From NCBI GenBank assembly GCA_965249965.1, contig OZ252262.1:2418001-2482000 (forward strand): a stretch of DNA of 64,000 nucleotides, in the 5' to 3' direction. Shown piece after piece: positions 43,639 to 52,240 of the stretch. The stretch's first letter is position 1. Each line of letters opens with the position of its first letter. The notes under the pieces were generated by a model, which made no database searches, was not told the DNA's origin, and was given only the letters and a program-made list of their open reading frames with translations. Position numbers and translations under genes: made by a program. This DNA comes from HXMU1420-13 sp965249965 (lineage in GTDB: Bacteria; Bacteroidota; Rhodothermia; Balneolales; Balneolaceae).

Positions 43639-46386
43639 ATGAAATTGAATATCCCAAAAACACTTCTGTTTGCTGTTCTCATCAGCCTACCACTTAATAT
43701 TCTCGCCCAAGGCGTACTAACCTTCGAAGATGTGATGAAATTCGACAACATTACAACCTCAGAAATCTCGAAACAGGGCAACTGGTTAATCTATGGGGTA
43801 TGGCCAGATCGAGGTGATGGACATATTGTAGCACAAGAAGTTAATGGAAACAACGAATTTGAAATTGAACTAGGATCTAATCCTGAAATTTCATCCAATG
43901 AACAATGGGTTGTTGCAAAAAGAGAAGTGCCATTAGCTGTGAAATTGAAGGAAAAGAAGAAGGCTCCCAAGCCGGGAATGAGCTTGCTTTCTTTAACGGA
44001 CGGATCCATTACTCAATTTGATAGCGTTTCTGCATTTGAGTTTTCGAATAATAGCGAATGGCTGGTGTATCAGAATCTTCAAACTAAAGCCATTGAAGAT
44101 CTAAAATCAGACAACAAGAAACTCGGGACGGAATTAGTCCTTCGGGAATTAGGAACCGAAGAAGAGTTCTCTTTTCAGTTCGTGACTGCATTCGAGTTCG
44201 ATAGCTTGTCTAATTATCTGGCTTTTTCTGTGGTGGATACATCGAATATGGAAAATGGGGTGTATGTATTCGATTTATCTGAAAATGAAACGATGATCAT
44301 TCATAACGCAGAATCAGGATTGTATACGAACATGACCTGGCAGCCAAAGAAGTCGGATTTGGCTTTTACTGCAGCGACTTATGATACTTCGTACACCGAA
44401 AGTGATGCTTCTTTAATGCTATGGACGTCCAGAAATCAGGATTTAGAGACGCTAGTAAGTGCAGACGAAGTGGATGAAGCATTCGCTTTGCGACTCAGAA
44501 ATCGACTTCAATTTACACACGATGGCGACCGACTCTTTTTTGGATTGATGGATCGCGAAATGGTGGAGCTTGATCAGAAGGAAGATGAAGACGAGGAAGA
44601 AGGTGAAATCGATATTTATGACATTGATTCGATTATCGAAGATCGTGGACTCGATATCTGGCATGGCGATGATCCTCTGATCAAAACACATGAAATTCAA
44701 ACCTGGAATAGCCGTAAGAACCATTTATACATGGCGGTTTATCATTTTGGTCGACGTGCAAAGTGGGTTCAATTAGCTGATAAAACGGTTCCTGAAGTTC
44801 AGGTTCGTCATAACGAGAATGTGGTGTTGGGCTACAGCAATATTCCTTATGCGAGGGAGAGAACCTGGGATGGAACCTATCGTGATTTCTACACCATCGA
44901 CCTAGAAACCGGGGAGAAAACCCAATTTCTGACTCGTCAGGGTTCCTTTCCTCAACTTTCTTCCGGTGGAAACTTCGTAGCCTATTATCAGGACAAACAC
45001 TGGTATTTGTATGATGTGAAAAATGAGTCCTCACGTAATTTAACAGAAGGAATTGATAATCCCTTTTACAATGAGGATCATGATTATCCAAGTGCCGTTC
45101 CGGGATACGGTGTAGCCGGTTGGACTTCCAAAGATGCGCATGTGTTGATTTACGATAAGTTTGATATCTGGACGTTCGACACAAAGAATGGATCAGCAAA
45201 TAACATGACGGGTGGTGAGGGAAGAGCGGAGAATCGCATTTTTCGTGTTGAACGACTCGAAGACAATTGGGATGCTTTTGCTACGAACGAAGAGTTGTTG
45301 CTAACTTCTTATCACGACTTAAACAAGAATTTCGGTTTCTATTCCACCCGAATCAATGATTCTGAAGTGAGCGTACTCCTCGAAGAAGACAAGAAATTCA
45401 CTTTTGTGGCCAAAGCTGAAGATTCTGATGCCATTTTATACAAACGCGAAGCTTACGATGAATTCCCAAATCTATGGGTATCTGATTCCAGGCAATTTAA
45501 TGAGGTGCAACAGCATACGAATCTGCATATGGACTTGTCAGAGAAATGGAATTGGGGAAAGGCGGAATTAGTGGATTGGTTAAGCACCGATGGAACGTAC
45601 ATGCAAGGCGTGGTCATTAAGCCGGATAATTACGATCCTAATAAGCGATATCCAATCATGACCTACTACTATCGGTTCTTCACGAATCGATTGCACGACT
45701 TCAACGAACCAAGAACGAATCACCGACCGGTGTTTGCCCAATATGTAAGCGATGACTATGTGGTTTTTCTGCCGGATGTTCGCTTTGAAATTGGTCGACC
45801 CGGATTTGCGGCCACCAAAAGTGTAGTACCCGGTATTCAGAAACTCGTGGATATCGGAATTGCTGATCCAGATAAACTGGGTCTGCATGGTCATTCCTGG
45901 AGTGGCTATCAAACCGCCTTTATTGTAACTCAGACGGATATTTTTGATGCCGCCGTTTCCGGAGCTCCGGTTAGTAACATGACCAGCGCGTATGGCGGAA
46001 TTCGTTGGGCTTCCGGACTAGCACGTAGTTTTCAGTATGAAAAAACACAGAGCAGGATAGGAGAGACCCTGGTGGAAGCTCCACTCAAATACGTAGAAAA
46101 TTCACCGGTCTTTTATGCCGATCAGATCACCACACCAATGCTAATTCAACATGGAGATGACGATGGTGCTGTTCCGTGGTATCAAAGTATTGAAATGTAT
46201 GTGGCCATGCGCCGCTATGACAAAGACGTGATCTTCCTACAATATCATGGAGAGCCTCATCATTTGCAGCGATTCGAAAACAAACTCGATTACGCCATCC
46301 GCATGAAAGAATATTTCGATTTTTACCTCAAAGACGAAGGCGAACCCGAATGGATTATCTCAGGGGAGAGGTTTCAGGGGAGATAA
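43639..46386 (+). CDS. Secreted S9 family (prolyl-oligopeptidase) peptidase
   Basis: A signal peptide (about 1-23, ending ILA-Q) precedes a ~600-residue beta-propeller with an acidic loop (EEGEIDIYDIDSIIED). The alpha/beta-hydrolase domain has nucleophile S753 in GHSWSGY, an acidic residue in HGDDDGAVPW and His in GEPHHL. The length, 915, fits the alanyl-dipeptidyl-peptidase-like group. It should cleave short peptides in the periplasm or at the surface. Confidence 0.92.
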   Translation: MKLNIPKTLLFAVLISLPLNILAQGVLTFEDVMKFDNITTSEISKQGNWLIYGVWPDRGDGHIVAQEVNGNNEFEIELGSNPEISSNEQWVVAKREVPLAVKLKEKKKAPKPGMSLLSLTDGSITQFDSVSAFEFSNNSEWLVYQNLQTKAIEDLKSDNKKLGTELVLRELGTEEEFSFQFVTAFEFDSLSNYLAFSVVDTSNMENGVYVFDLSENETMIIHNAESGLYTNMTWQPKKSDLAFTAATYDTSYTESDASLMLWTSRNQDLETLVSADEVDEAFALRLRNRLQFTHDGDRLFFGLMDREMVELDQKEDEDEEEGEIDIYDIDSIIEDRGLDIWHGDDPLIKTHEIQTWNSRKNHLYMAVYHFGRRAKWVQLADKTVPEVQVRHNENVVLGYSNIPYARERTWDGTYRDFYTIDLETGEKTQFLTRQGSFPQLSSGGNFVAYYQDKHWYLYDVKNESSRNLTEGIDNPFYNEDHDYPSAVPGYGVAGWTSKDAHVLIYDKFDIWTFDTKNGSANNMTGGEGRAENRIFRVERLEDNWDAFATNEELLLTSYHDLNKNFGFYSTRINDSEVSVLLEEDKKFTFVAKAEDSDAILYKREAYDEFPNLWVSDSRQFNEVQQHTNLHMDLSEKWNWGKAELVDWLSTDGTYMQGVVIKPDNYDPNKRYPIMTYYYRFFTNRLHDFNEPRTNHRPVFAQYVSDDYVVFLPDVRFEIGRPGFAATKSVVPGIQKLVDIGIADPDKLGLHGHSWSGYQTAFIVTQTDIFDAAVSGAPVSNMTSAYGGIRWASGLARSFQYEKTQSRIGETLVEAPLKYVENSPVFYADQITTPMLIQHGDDDGAVPWYQSIEMYVAMRRYDKDVIFLQYHGEPHHLQRFENKLDYAIRMKEYFDFYLKDEGEPEWIISGERFQGR

Positions 46387-46404
46387 ATAATAAACCACCC
46401 TGTA

Positions 46405-46510
46405 GTCATTCCGGACTTGATCCGGAATCTATGTGGAGTGAACCCTTGATCAAGGGCTTGCTTCTGCTGAAAACCACGCACTACAGATGCTGAATCAAGT
46501 TCAGCATGAC
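46405..46510. repeat. Inverted pair of GTCAT...ATCT hairpins with different stems
   Basis: The left unit (46405-46430) pairs ATTCCGGA with TCCGGAAT around CTTGA. The right unit (46485-46510, inverted) pairs ATGCTGAA with TTCAGCAT around TCAAG, which reads CTTGA on the other strand. Confidence 0.8.
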
Positions 46511-46543
46511 AACTAAGAAATAGAGCTTCAATCTAGCCCTATT

Positions 46544-46569
46544 GTCATTCCGGACTTGATCCGGAATCT
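46544..46569 (+). repeat. Single GTCAT...ATCT hairpin repeat
   Basis: It is identical in stem and loop to the 46405 unit: ATTCCGGA, CTTGA, TCCGGAAT. No inverted partner of similar quality follows. Confidence 0.8.
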
Positions 46570-46625
46570 GTGGTGAGAATTTTATTGAGTCAATTTTAAG
46601 TGGAAGCAGGAGATTCTTGACTGCA

Positions 46626-46647
46626 TTCCCAACGAGGACGTTGGGAA
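46626..46647. repeat. Palindrome of a second repeat type
   Basis: Perfect 9-bp arms TTCCCAACG and CGTTGGGAA enclose AGGA. The sequence has no relation to the GTCAT family. Only one copy is in the window. Confidence 0.5.
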
Positions 46648-46752
46648 CGAGTTGAAAAATCAATTAATCCGCTAAATCCGTGGTTCAGATTGATTTGCCA
46701 AGCGGACGCTTTCGCTAGGTTGTGCAAGTTAGTAATTGTTGGGAATTGTCAA

Positions 46753-47226
46753 TTATTGATTTTCAAAAATAATACCAATGTGCTGATAACTAAGCGAATC
46801 ATTATCAATTCTGTATCTATGTTGAATGATTTTATTTTCGGCAATCCAACGCTTTTCATATTGTGTAAGACCTTCAACAAAACTCATTGTTATAGGTTCA
46901 GCAGTCCCAAATTCTTCTGTTATCATTTTATCAATTGAGGAAATACTTTCATCGATTGTTGAATGGATTATGTTAGTAAACTTGTAACCAATGGACTCAA
47001 CTTCATTATCATTAAAAAAAACAAAAAGTTGGGCATTTCTTTCCATGATTTTTACATCTAGATATACGAGGAAAGTTGTGTCAGCTATACTCTGAGAAAA
47101 AGGAATACCATAGACTTCTTTAAAATCATCCATAGTAGATGATTGACTGAAATTATGCCATTGACTGAATCCATATTGTTGAAAAACGATTAGTAGAAAA
47201 GTGAGAGATAATATTTTAGACAACAT
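46753..47226 (-). CDS. Small exported protein of unknown function
   Basis: The 157-residue product has a signal peptide (1-21, ending GFS-Q) and a mixed alpha/beta domain with no cysteine and no recognisable motif. A regular strand pattern (FLVYLDVKIMERNAQLFVFF) is seen. It ends 12 bp from the E1 dehydrogenase start region in the same orientation, but a functional link is doubtful. Confidence 0.6.
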   Translation of the reverse strand: MLSKILSLTFLLIVFQQYGFSQWHNFSQSSTMDDFKEVYGIPFSQSIADTTFLVYLDVKIMERNAQLFVFFNDNEVESIGYKFTNIIHSTIDESISSIDKMITEEFGTAEPITMSFVEGLTQYEKRWIAENKIIQHRYRIDNDSLSYQHIGIIFENQ

Positions 47227-47237
47227 AGAATGTAATT

Positions 47238-49226
47238 CTAATACCCCAACAACTTCTCCATCTTCTCCTTCAATCCATCCAAATTATAATACCCTGCTTC
47301 CAGTTTTTTGTTGAAGGGTATGGGCGTATCAATGGGGGCAGCACGGAGGACGGGGGCATCCAGATATTGGAAGCATTGTTCGTTGATAAGGGCGGAGACT
47401 TCGCTCATCGGTCCCATAGTGATGGAAGGTTCCTGGAGGAGCAAGACTCGGTTCGTTTTCCGAACCGTTTGGTATATGGCTTCTTTATCCAGCGGAGCTA
47501 AACAACGGAGATCGAGGATTTCCAGGGAAACACCTTGTTTCTCATATTCTTCGGCTAGTTCCAACGCCCATTGTACACCGTAACCATACGTGATGATGGA
47601 AGCATCAGTACCTTCACGTTGAATTTTGGCTTTGCCCAGAGGTTCATATACCGCATGATCTCGTGTAGTAGCTCGTAAACTGCGGTAAAGCTTTTTATGC
47701 TCGAAGAACAACACGGGATTAGGATCAAACAATGAGGAATAGAGGAGGTTCTGGGCATCTTCTACGGTTCCCGGAACTACAATTTTGAGTCCGGAATGCG
47801 GCATAAACCAACCTTCTGGCGATTGGGAGTGAAACGGTCCTGCACCAACGCCACCACCATGCGGCATTCGAATCGTAATATTTAGTCCCGGTGACCAACG
47901 ATACTTTGATTTCGCAATGTTCTGGATGATCTGATTCATTCCACAGCTAACAAAGTCGGAAAACTGCATTTCTACCACAGGTTTATATCCTTCTAAAGAC
48001 AAACCAATTGCTGCGCCAAGTACACCGGATTCAATAATCGGTGTATTTCGAATGCGATCAGCTCCAAAACGATCTAAAAACCCATCGGTGATCTTGAATA
48101 CACCGCCATAGCCTGCAATATCCTGTCCCATAATCATGAAGGAGTCATCTTCTGCAAAAGCCTGTCGAAGCGAAGACTGAATTACATCCACAAACCGCTT
48201 CTCGGATTTACTTCCGTTCGTTCGGGTTACTTTTGGGATTTCAGGCTCTTCGAGGGAATAAACGGCGTCTAGCTCCGTCTGTAGGTCGAAGGTCGGCTCA
48301 GGGGCATTTAAGGCGCGTTTAAGTTCGCCTTCGAACATGGCATCTACTTCATCGCGGATCTCATCGAAGTCCTCTTGCGAATGCATGTGATGCGTTTCCA
48401 TATATTTCTCGAAACGCATGATCGGATCTTTCTTCGACCACTCATCAAACATGTCATCCGGAACGTAGGCTGTTCCAGAAGCTTCTTCGTGACCACGCAT
48501 ACGGAAAGTTTTCGCTTCAATCAGAACCGGTTCGCCTTGTAAAGCTCGTTTTCGGGCATCTTTCATGGTATCGATCACGTCAAGCACATTGTTGCCATCG
48601 ATGTAATACCCGTGAATTCCATAGCCTTTCGCCCGATCCGCTAAATGCTCGCAGGCATATTGCTCGCTGGAAGGAGTGGAGAGTCCATATCCGTTATTCT
48701 CAATCACGAAGACGATAGGCAGTTTCCAAACAGCAGCCAAATTTATGGCTTCGTGGAAATCACCTTCAGAAGTAGCTCCATCCCCAACGAATGAAAACGC
48801 CACGGCTTCTTCACCTTTTAATTTCTTTGCAAGAGCAAGTCCATCTGCAACCGGCATCATTGCTGCGAGATGGGAGATCATTCCCACAATGTTATGTTCC
48901 AGCGAACCGAAGTGAAAAGAGCGTTCTCGTCCTTTGGTGATGCCATCCGCTTTGCCAAATAGCTGACAGAATAATTCATAAAATGGAACCTCACGAGTCG
49001 TAAAAACACCGAGGTTTCGGTGCATCGGAAGGATGTAATCTTGTTTGTAGGCGGCGAGTGCAACTCCAACGGCCACAGCTTCTTGACCTATCCCGGAAAA
49101 CCATTTCGAGATCTTATTTTGGCGCAATAATTTGAGCATTCGCTCTTCGATGCGACGAGGGAGTAACAGGGATTTGTAGATGGTGAGCGCTCTGGTGCGC
49201 TTTATTTTATTCTTAGGTACGATCAC
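47238..49226 (-). CDS. Fused alpha-beta E1 component of a 2-oxoacid dehydrogenase
   Basis: The 662 residues join an E1-alpha domain (1-~330) and an E1-beta domain (~345-662). The thiamine diphosphate motif runs from FSFVGDGATSEGDFHEAIN to FVIENN, and the GIGQEAVAVG and MHRNLG segments are typical of branched-chain E1. The beta half shows PIIESGVLGAAIGLSLEG and PHGGGVGAGPFHSQSPE. It probably acts on branched-chain 2-oxo acids, or on pyruvate. Start is GTG 49226. E2 and E3 are not in the window. Confidence 0.92.
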   Translation of the reverse strand: MIVPKNKIKRTRALTIYKSLLLPRRIEERMLKLLRQNKISKWFSGIGQEAVAVGVALAAYKQDYILPMHRNLGVFTTREVPFYELFCQLFGKADGITKGRERSFHFGSLEHNIVGMISHLAAMMPVADGLALAKKLKGEEAVAFSFVGDGATSEGDFHEAINLAAVWKLPIVFVIENNGYGLSTPSSEQYACEHLADRAKGYGIHGYYIDGNNVLDVIDTMKDARKRALQGEPVLIEAKTFRMRGHEEASGTAYVPDDMFDEWSKKDPIMRFEKYMETHHMHSQEDFDEIRDEVDAMFEGELKRALNAPEPTFDLQTELDAVYSLEEPEIPKVTRTNGSKSEKRFVDVIQSSLRQAFAEDDSFMIMGQDIAGYGGVFKITDGFLDRFGADRIRNTPIIESGVLGAAIGLSLEGYKPVVEMQFSDFVSCGMNQIIQNIAKSKYRWSPGLNITIRMPHGGGVGAGPFHSQSPEGWFMPHSGLKIVVPGTVEDAQNLLYSSLFDPNPVLFFEHKKLYRSLRATTRDHAVYEPLGKAKIQREGTDASIITYGYGVQWALELAEEYEKQGVSLEILDLRCLAPLDKEAIYQTVRKTNRVLLLQEPSITMGPMSEVSALINEQCFQYLDAPVLRAAPIDTPIPFNKKLEAGYYNLDGLKEKMEKLLGY

Positions 49227-49253
49227 TTGATCAGATTGTATCTCTAGTTAGTA

Positions 49254-49333
49254 GTCATCCCGGACTTGATCCGGGATCTGTGATAGTATCAGGTTTCTTT
49301 ATCGGACAGATCCTGAATCGAGTTCAGGATGAC
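49254..49333. repeat. Inverted pair of GTCAT...ATCT hairpins
   Basis: The left unit (49254-49279) pairs ATCCCGGA/TCCGGGAT around CTTGA. The right unit (49308-49333, inverted) pairs ATCCTGAA/TTCAGGAT around TCGAG. All stems are perfect. Confidence 0.85.
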
Positions 49334-49558
49334 AACAGGTTTGTAGTCAATTCAGTCGAATGTAGATAGGCAAATTTGTATCCATCAACAATAGAAAAAT
49401 GACTCAGAAAACCGCTTTTTTTATCGAAGTGAGGAAGCTAAAAAGTTGCAGAGTGACAAAGAATTAGGAACAATTGTGCATTGATTATTCCTTGTTGGAA
49501 ATTGTTTATTGAAACTCGCTTAATAGCACAAAGTTTTGAGACTAGTTATAAAGGAAGT

Positions 49559-49613
49559 TAAGCTTGTCGAACCCACGATTTTGTAAAACGGGCCTTCGAC
49601 AGGCTCAGGCACC
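49559..49613. repeat. TTCGACAGGCTCAGGCACC repeat, copy 1
   Basis: An arm like GCTTGTCGAA lies about 26 bp before TTCGACAGGC, forming a near-perfect 10-bp inverted repeat. A second copy lies 96 bp further on. Confidence 0.7.
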
Positions 49614-49708
49614 TTTAAACTATAATCTTTCAATTATTCATCATTCGTCTATTCCTTATCTCCAGTTAACGAGATGTTATTGGACATAGCATCTCACGAC
49701 TAGAGGTG

Positions 49709-49765
49709 GGTTAGCTTCTCGAACCCCTGAAATTGTAAAAAGTGCCTTCGACAGGCTCAGGCACC
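49709..49765. repeat. TTCGACAGGCTCAGGCACC repeat, copy 2
   Basis: The same layout as copy 1 with a degenerate left arm (GCTTCTCGAA). The right end is identical for 20 bases. Confidence 0.7.
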
Positions 49766-49809
49766 AAATAGTATTCCTAATTCACCTATTCCTAATTCCT
49801 AATTAAACC

Positions 49810-50781
49810 CTACCAACCGAGGATATATGCAAAAATCAGTGGTGCAACAATCGTGGCATCCGACTCGATGATAAACTTTGGAGTATCAATACCCAGTTTT
49901 CCCCAGGTGATTTTCTCATTGGGTACAGCGCCGGAATAAGATCCATAACTTGTCGTAGAGTCCGAAATCTGGCAGAAATAGCTCCAAAGTGGAGCTTCAA
50001 TACCTAAATCCTGATCCAGCATTGGAACCACACAAATGGGGAAGTCACCTGCAATTCCGCCACCAATCTGGAAGAAGCCAATCCCGTTTTCCGAGTTTTT
50101 TTGATACCAATCCGCTAAAAACATCATGTATTCGATGCCTGATTTCATTGCGTTGGGCGTGGTTTCACCTTGGATACAATGGGAAGCAAAGAAGTTGCCA
50201 CAGGTTGAGTCTTCCCAGCCGGGCACGATGATAGGGAGGTTTTTCTCGGCTGCAGCTAGCAACCAAGAGTCTTTCGAGTCAATTTGATAAGAATCTTTCA
50301 AATCCCCTGATAGGAGGATATCGTAGAAATATTCATGTGGGAAATACCTTTCACCCGACTCAGAAGCAGAAACCCATCGCTTTACCAAATGCTCCTCAAT
50401 AGCTCGCATGGCTTCTTCTTCGGGGATGCAGGTGTCGGTCACTCTATTGTAATGATTATCGAGGAGTTCCTGTTCGTCTTCCGGACTTAAATCCCGATAA
50501 TTTGGGATTCTTTTGTAGTGATTATGCGCAACAAGGTTAAATACATCTTCTTCCAGATTAGCGCCTGTACAGGTGATGATATGCACCTTATCCTGACGAA
50601 TCATTTCAGCTAGAGAGAGGCCAAGTTCAGCGGTACTCATCGCACCGGCAAGCGTAATCATCATCTTTGATTTATTTTTTAGCTGATCCTCGTAACCAAT
50701 TGCTGCATCAATCAATGAAGCTGAGTTAAAATGGCGATAATGATGAGTGATAAACTTTGAAACAGGTCCTTTTTTAATCAT
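49810..50781 (-). CDS. Deoxyhypusine-synthase-like protein (bacterial type)
   Basis: The 323 residues have the NAD-binding fold and the catalytic Lys295 in ITWGKLGID, matching the WGK motif of deoxyhypusine synthase. GIGFFQIGGGIAGDFPICVVPML is also typical. Bacteria have no eIF5A, so the role is probably in polyamine metabolism, as in homospermidine synthase, which arose from this family. It overlaps the arginine decarboxylase gene by 8 bp and is surely cotranscribed. The substrate is not established here. Confidence 0.88.
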   Translation of the reverse strand: MIKKGPVSKFITHHYRHFNSASLIDAAIGYEDQLKNKSKMMITLAGAMSTAELGLSLAEMIRQDKVHIITCTGANLEEDVFNLVAHNHYKRIPNYRDLSPEDEQELLDNHYNRVTDTCIPEEEAMRAIEEHLVKRWVSASESGERYFPHEYFYDILLSGDLKDSYQIDSKDSWLLAAAEKNLPIIVPGWEDSTCGNFFASHCIQGETTPNAMKSGIEYMMFLADWYQKNSENGIGFFQIGGGIAGDFPICVVPMLDQDLGIEAPLWSYFCQISDSTTSYGSYSGAVPNEKITWGKLGIDTPKFIIESDATIVAPLIFAYILGW

Positions 50782-52180
50782 TGTATCCTAATATATCTAG
50801 CATGGTTTGTACAGATTGTTCGTCCCGATAGAGGAAGTCCGTTTGATTTCCATCTTCATCTATATCCACGACAATTTGTTTTGGGGATGGAATCAGACAG
50901 TGTTTGATTCCACCATACCCGGAAATTGAATCCTGATAAGCACCGGTATGAAAAAAACCAATGTATAAGGGTTCAGAGTCTCCTTTTGGATAAGTGGGCA
51001 AAACTATTTGTTGGTTCAAATCCTCGGAATTGTAGTAATCATATTGATCGCAACTAATACCGCCAATATTCACCCGGCTGTATTCATTTTCCCATTTATT
51101 CACAGGAAGCAGGATGAATTTCTCGTTTAGTGACCATGCATCCGGGATCGTATTCATCAAGCTGTTATTGATGATATACCATAATTCGGTATCGTTTTGC
51201 TGTTTTTGAGTTAATACTTCAAATATGACGGCCCCGCTTTCTCCAACCGTATATTTTCCAAACTCTGTGTAGATGTTGGGTGCTTCAATCTTTTCTGCTT
51301 CACAGGTCGATTTAATAGCCTCAATGATATAATCAGCGATGGATTGGTAATCGTAATCAAAACCCAAACTATTTCGAATTGGAAATCCGCCTCCAATATT
51401 CAGGGCAGTTAGTTCAGGAAGAATACGCTTTAAATCTACATACAAATTAAGCGCTTTTTGGAACTCACCCCAGTAATAAATAGAGTCTGATATCCCTGAA
51501 TCCACAAAAAAATGAACCATTTTAAGCTCAAATTTGGGGTTTTCTTTAATTCTATATTCGACCAGGCTTAAAATATCTTCTTTGCCCATTCCCATTCTTG
51601 ATGTGTAGTAACTGGCAGAGGGTTCTTGTTCTACAGAAAGTCGAACACCAATTTTTAAAGGTACATGTACATCTAATTTTTCCAGTTTATCGAGCTCTTC
51701 AAGATCGTCGATGATGGTTACCGAATGATGAAATCCCAGATTATGGAGTCGTTCAATCTTGGCCAGATAATCGGGTGTTTTATACCCGTTATGAATGATA
51801 TAGCGATCTTCATCGATTCGATGATTTTCAAAAAGTTTCTCAATGAGATCGATATCGAAAGATGAAGAGGTTTCCAGGCTTACGTTTTCCATCATCGCTG
51901 CACGCACAACATGGCTGAAGTGGCAGCACTTGGTGCAATAACAGAATTCATATCGCCCCGAATAGTTGTGTTTCTTGATCGCTGAATTGAAAATATCCCG
52001 TGCTTTGGTAATCTGAGACCTGATTTTCGGGAGGTAGGTCAACCTGAATGGAGTTCCGTATTTTTTTATAAGTTTCGACAGATCAACATCGTTAAACTGT
52101 AGAACGCCATCCACTAATTGAAAGCCATCCTGAGGAAAATTATAACTTTGCTCGATAAGCTCTTTGTACGAGTTATTCAT
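50774..52180 (-). CDS. speA: Arginine decarboxylase, short Bacteroidota type
   Basis: The PLP-dependent fold-III enzyme decarboxylates arginine to agmatine. The presumed PLP lysine is in CYCTKCCHFSHVV, the GGGFP loop in ALNIGGGFPIRNSL and the acidic/aromatic C-terminal part in IGFFHTGAYQDSISGYGG. At 468 residues it lacks the large insertion of the 630-residue enterobacterial enzyme. No agmatinase gene follows; the deoxyhypusine-synthase-like gene does. Substrate arginine is inferred from family. Confidence 0.85.
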   Translation of the reverse strand: MNNSYKELIEQSYNFPQDGFQLVDGVLQFNDVDLSKLIKKYGTPFRLTYLPKIRSQITKARDIFNSAIKKHNYSGRYEFCYCTKCCHFSHVVRAAMMENVSLETSSSFDIDLIEKLFENHRIDEDRYIIHNGYKTPDYLAKIERLHNLGFHHSVTIIDDLEELDKLEKLDVHVPLKIGVRLSVEQEPSASYYTSRMGMGKEDILSLVEYRIKENPKFELKMVHFFVDSGISDSIYYWGEFQKALNLYVDLKRILPELTALNIGGGFPIRNSLGFDYDYQSIADYIIEAIKSTCEAEKIEAPNIYTEFGKYTVGESGAVIFEVLTQKQQNDTELWYIINNSLMNTIPDAWSLNEKFILLPVNKWENEYSRVNIGGISCDQYDYYNSEDLNQQIVLPTYPKGDSEPLYIGFFHTGAYQDSISGYGGIKHCLIPSPKQIVVDIDEDGNQTDFLYRDEQSVQTMLDILGYND

Positions 52181-52240
52181 GAACTATATAACGTTGAGAA
52201 ATGGGTGCCTAATGTATTCAGAATCGGTGTTAGATGGAAT

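Larger units (their letters stand above)
46387..46752. other. Repeat-rich gap
   Basis: The gap holds an inverted pair of GTCAT...ATCT hairpins (46405-46510), a further single copy (46544-46569) and a 22-bp palindrome with perfect TTCCCAACG/CGTTGGGAA arms (46626-46647). I see no gene or promoter. Confidence 0.6.
49227..49809. other. Repeat-rich gap of 583 bp
   Basis: Contents: an inverted pair of GTCAT...ATCT hairpins (49254-49333), and two copies of another repeat ending CTTCGACAGGCTCAGGCACC (49559-49613, 49709-49765). AT-rich TTCCTAATTC filler precedes the next stop codon. No gene is seen. Confidence 0.65.

Noticed and set aside
52118..52240. Upstream frame of the BamA-like gene
   Set aside because: It runs antisense through the start of speA and lacks a signal peptide until ATG 52241.
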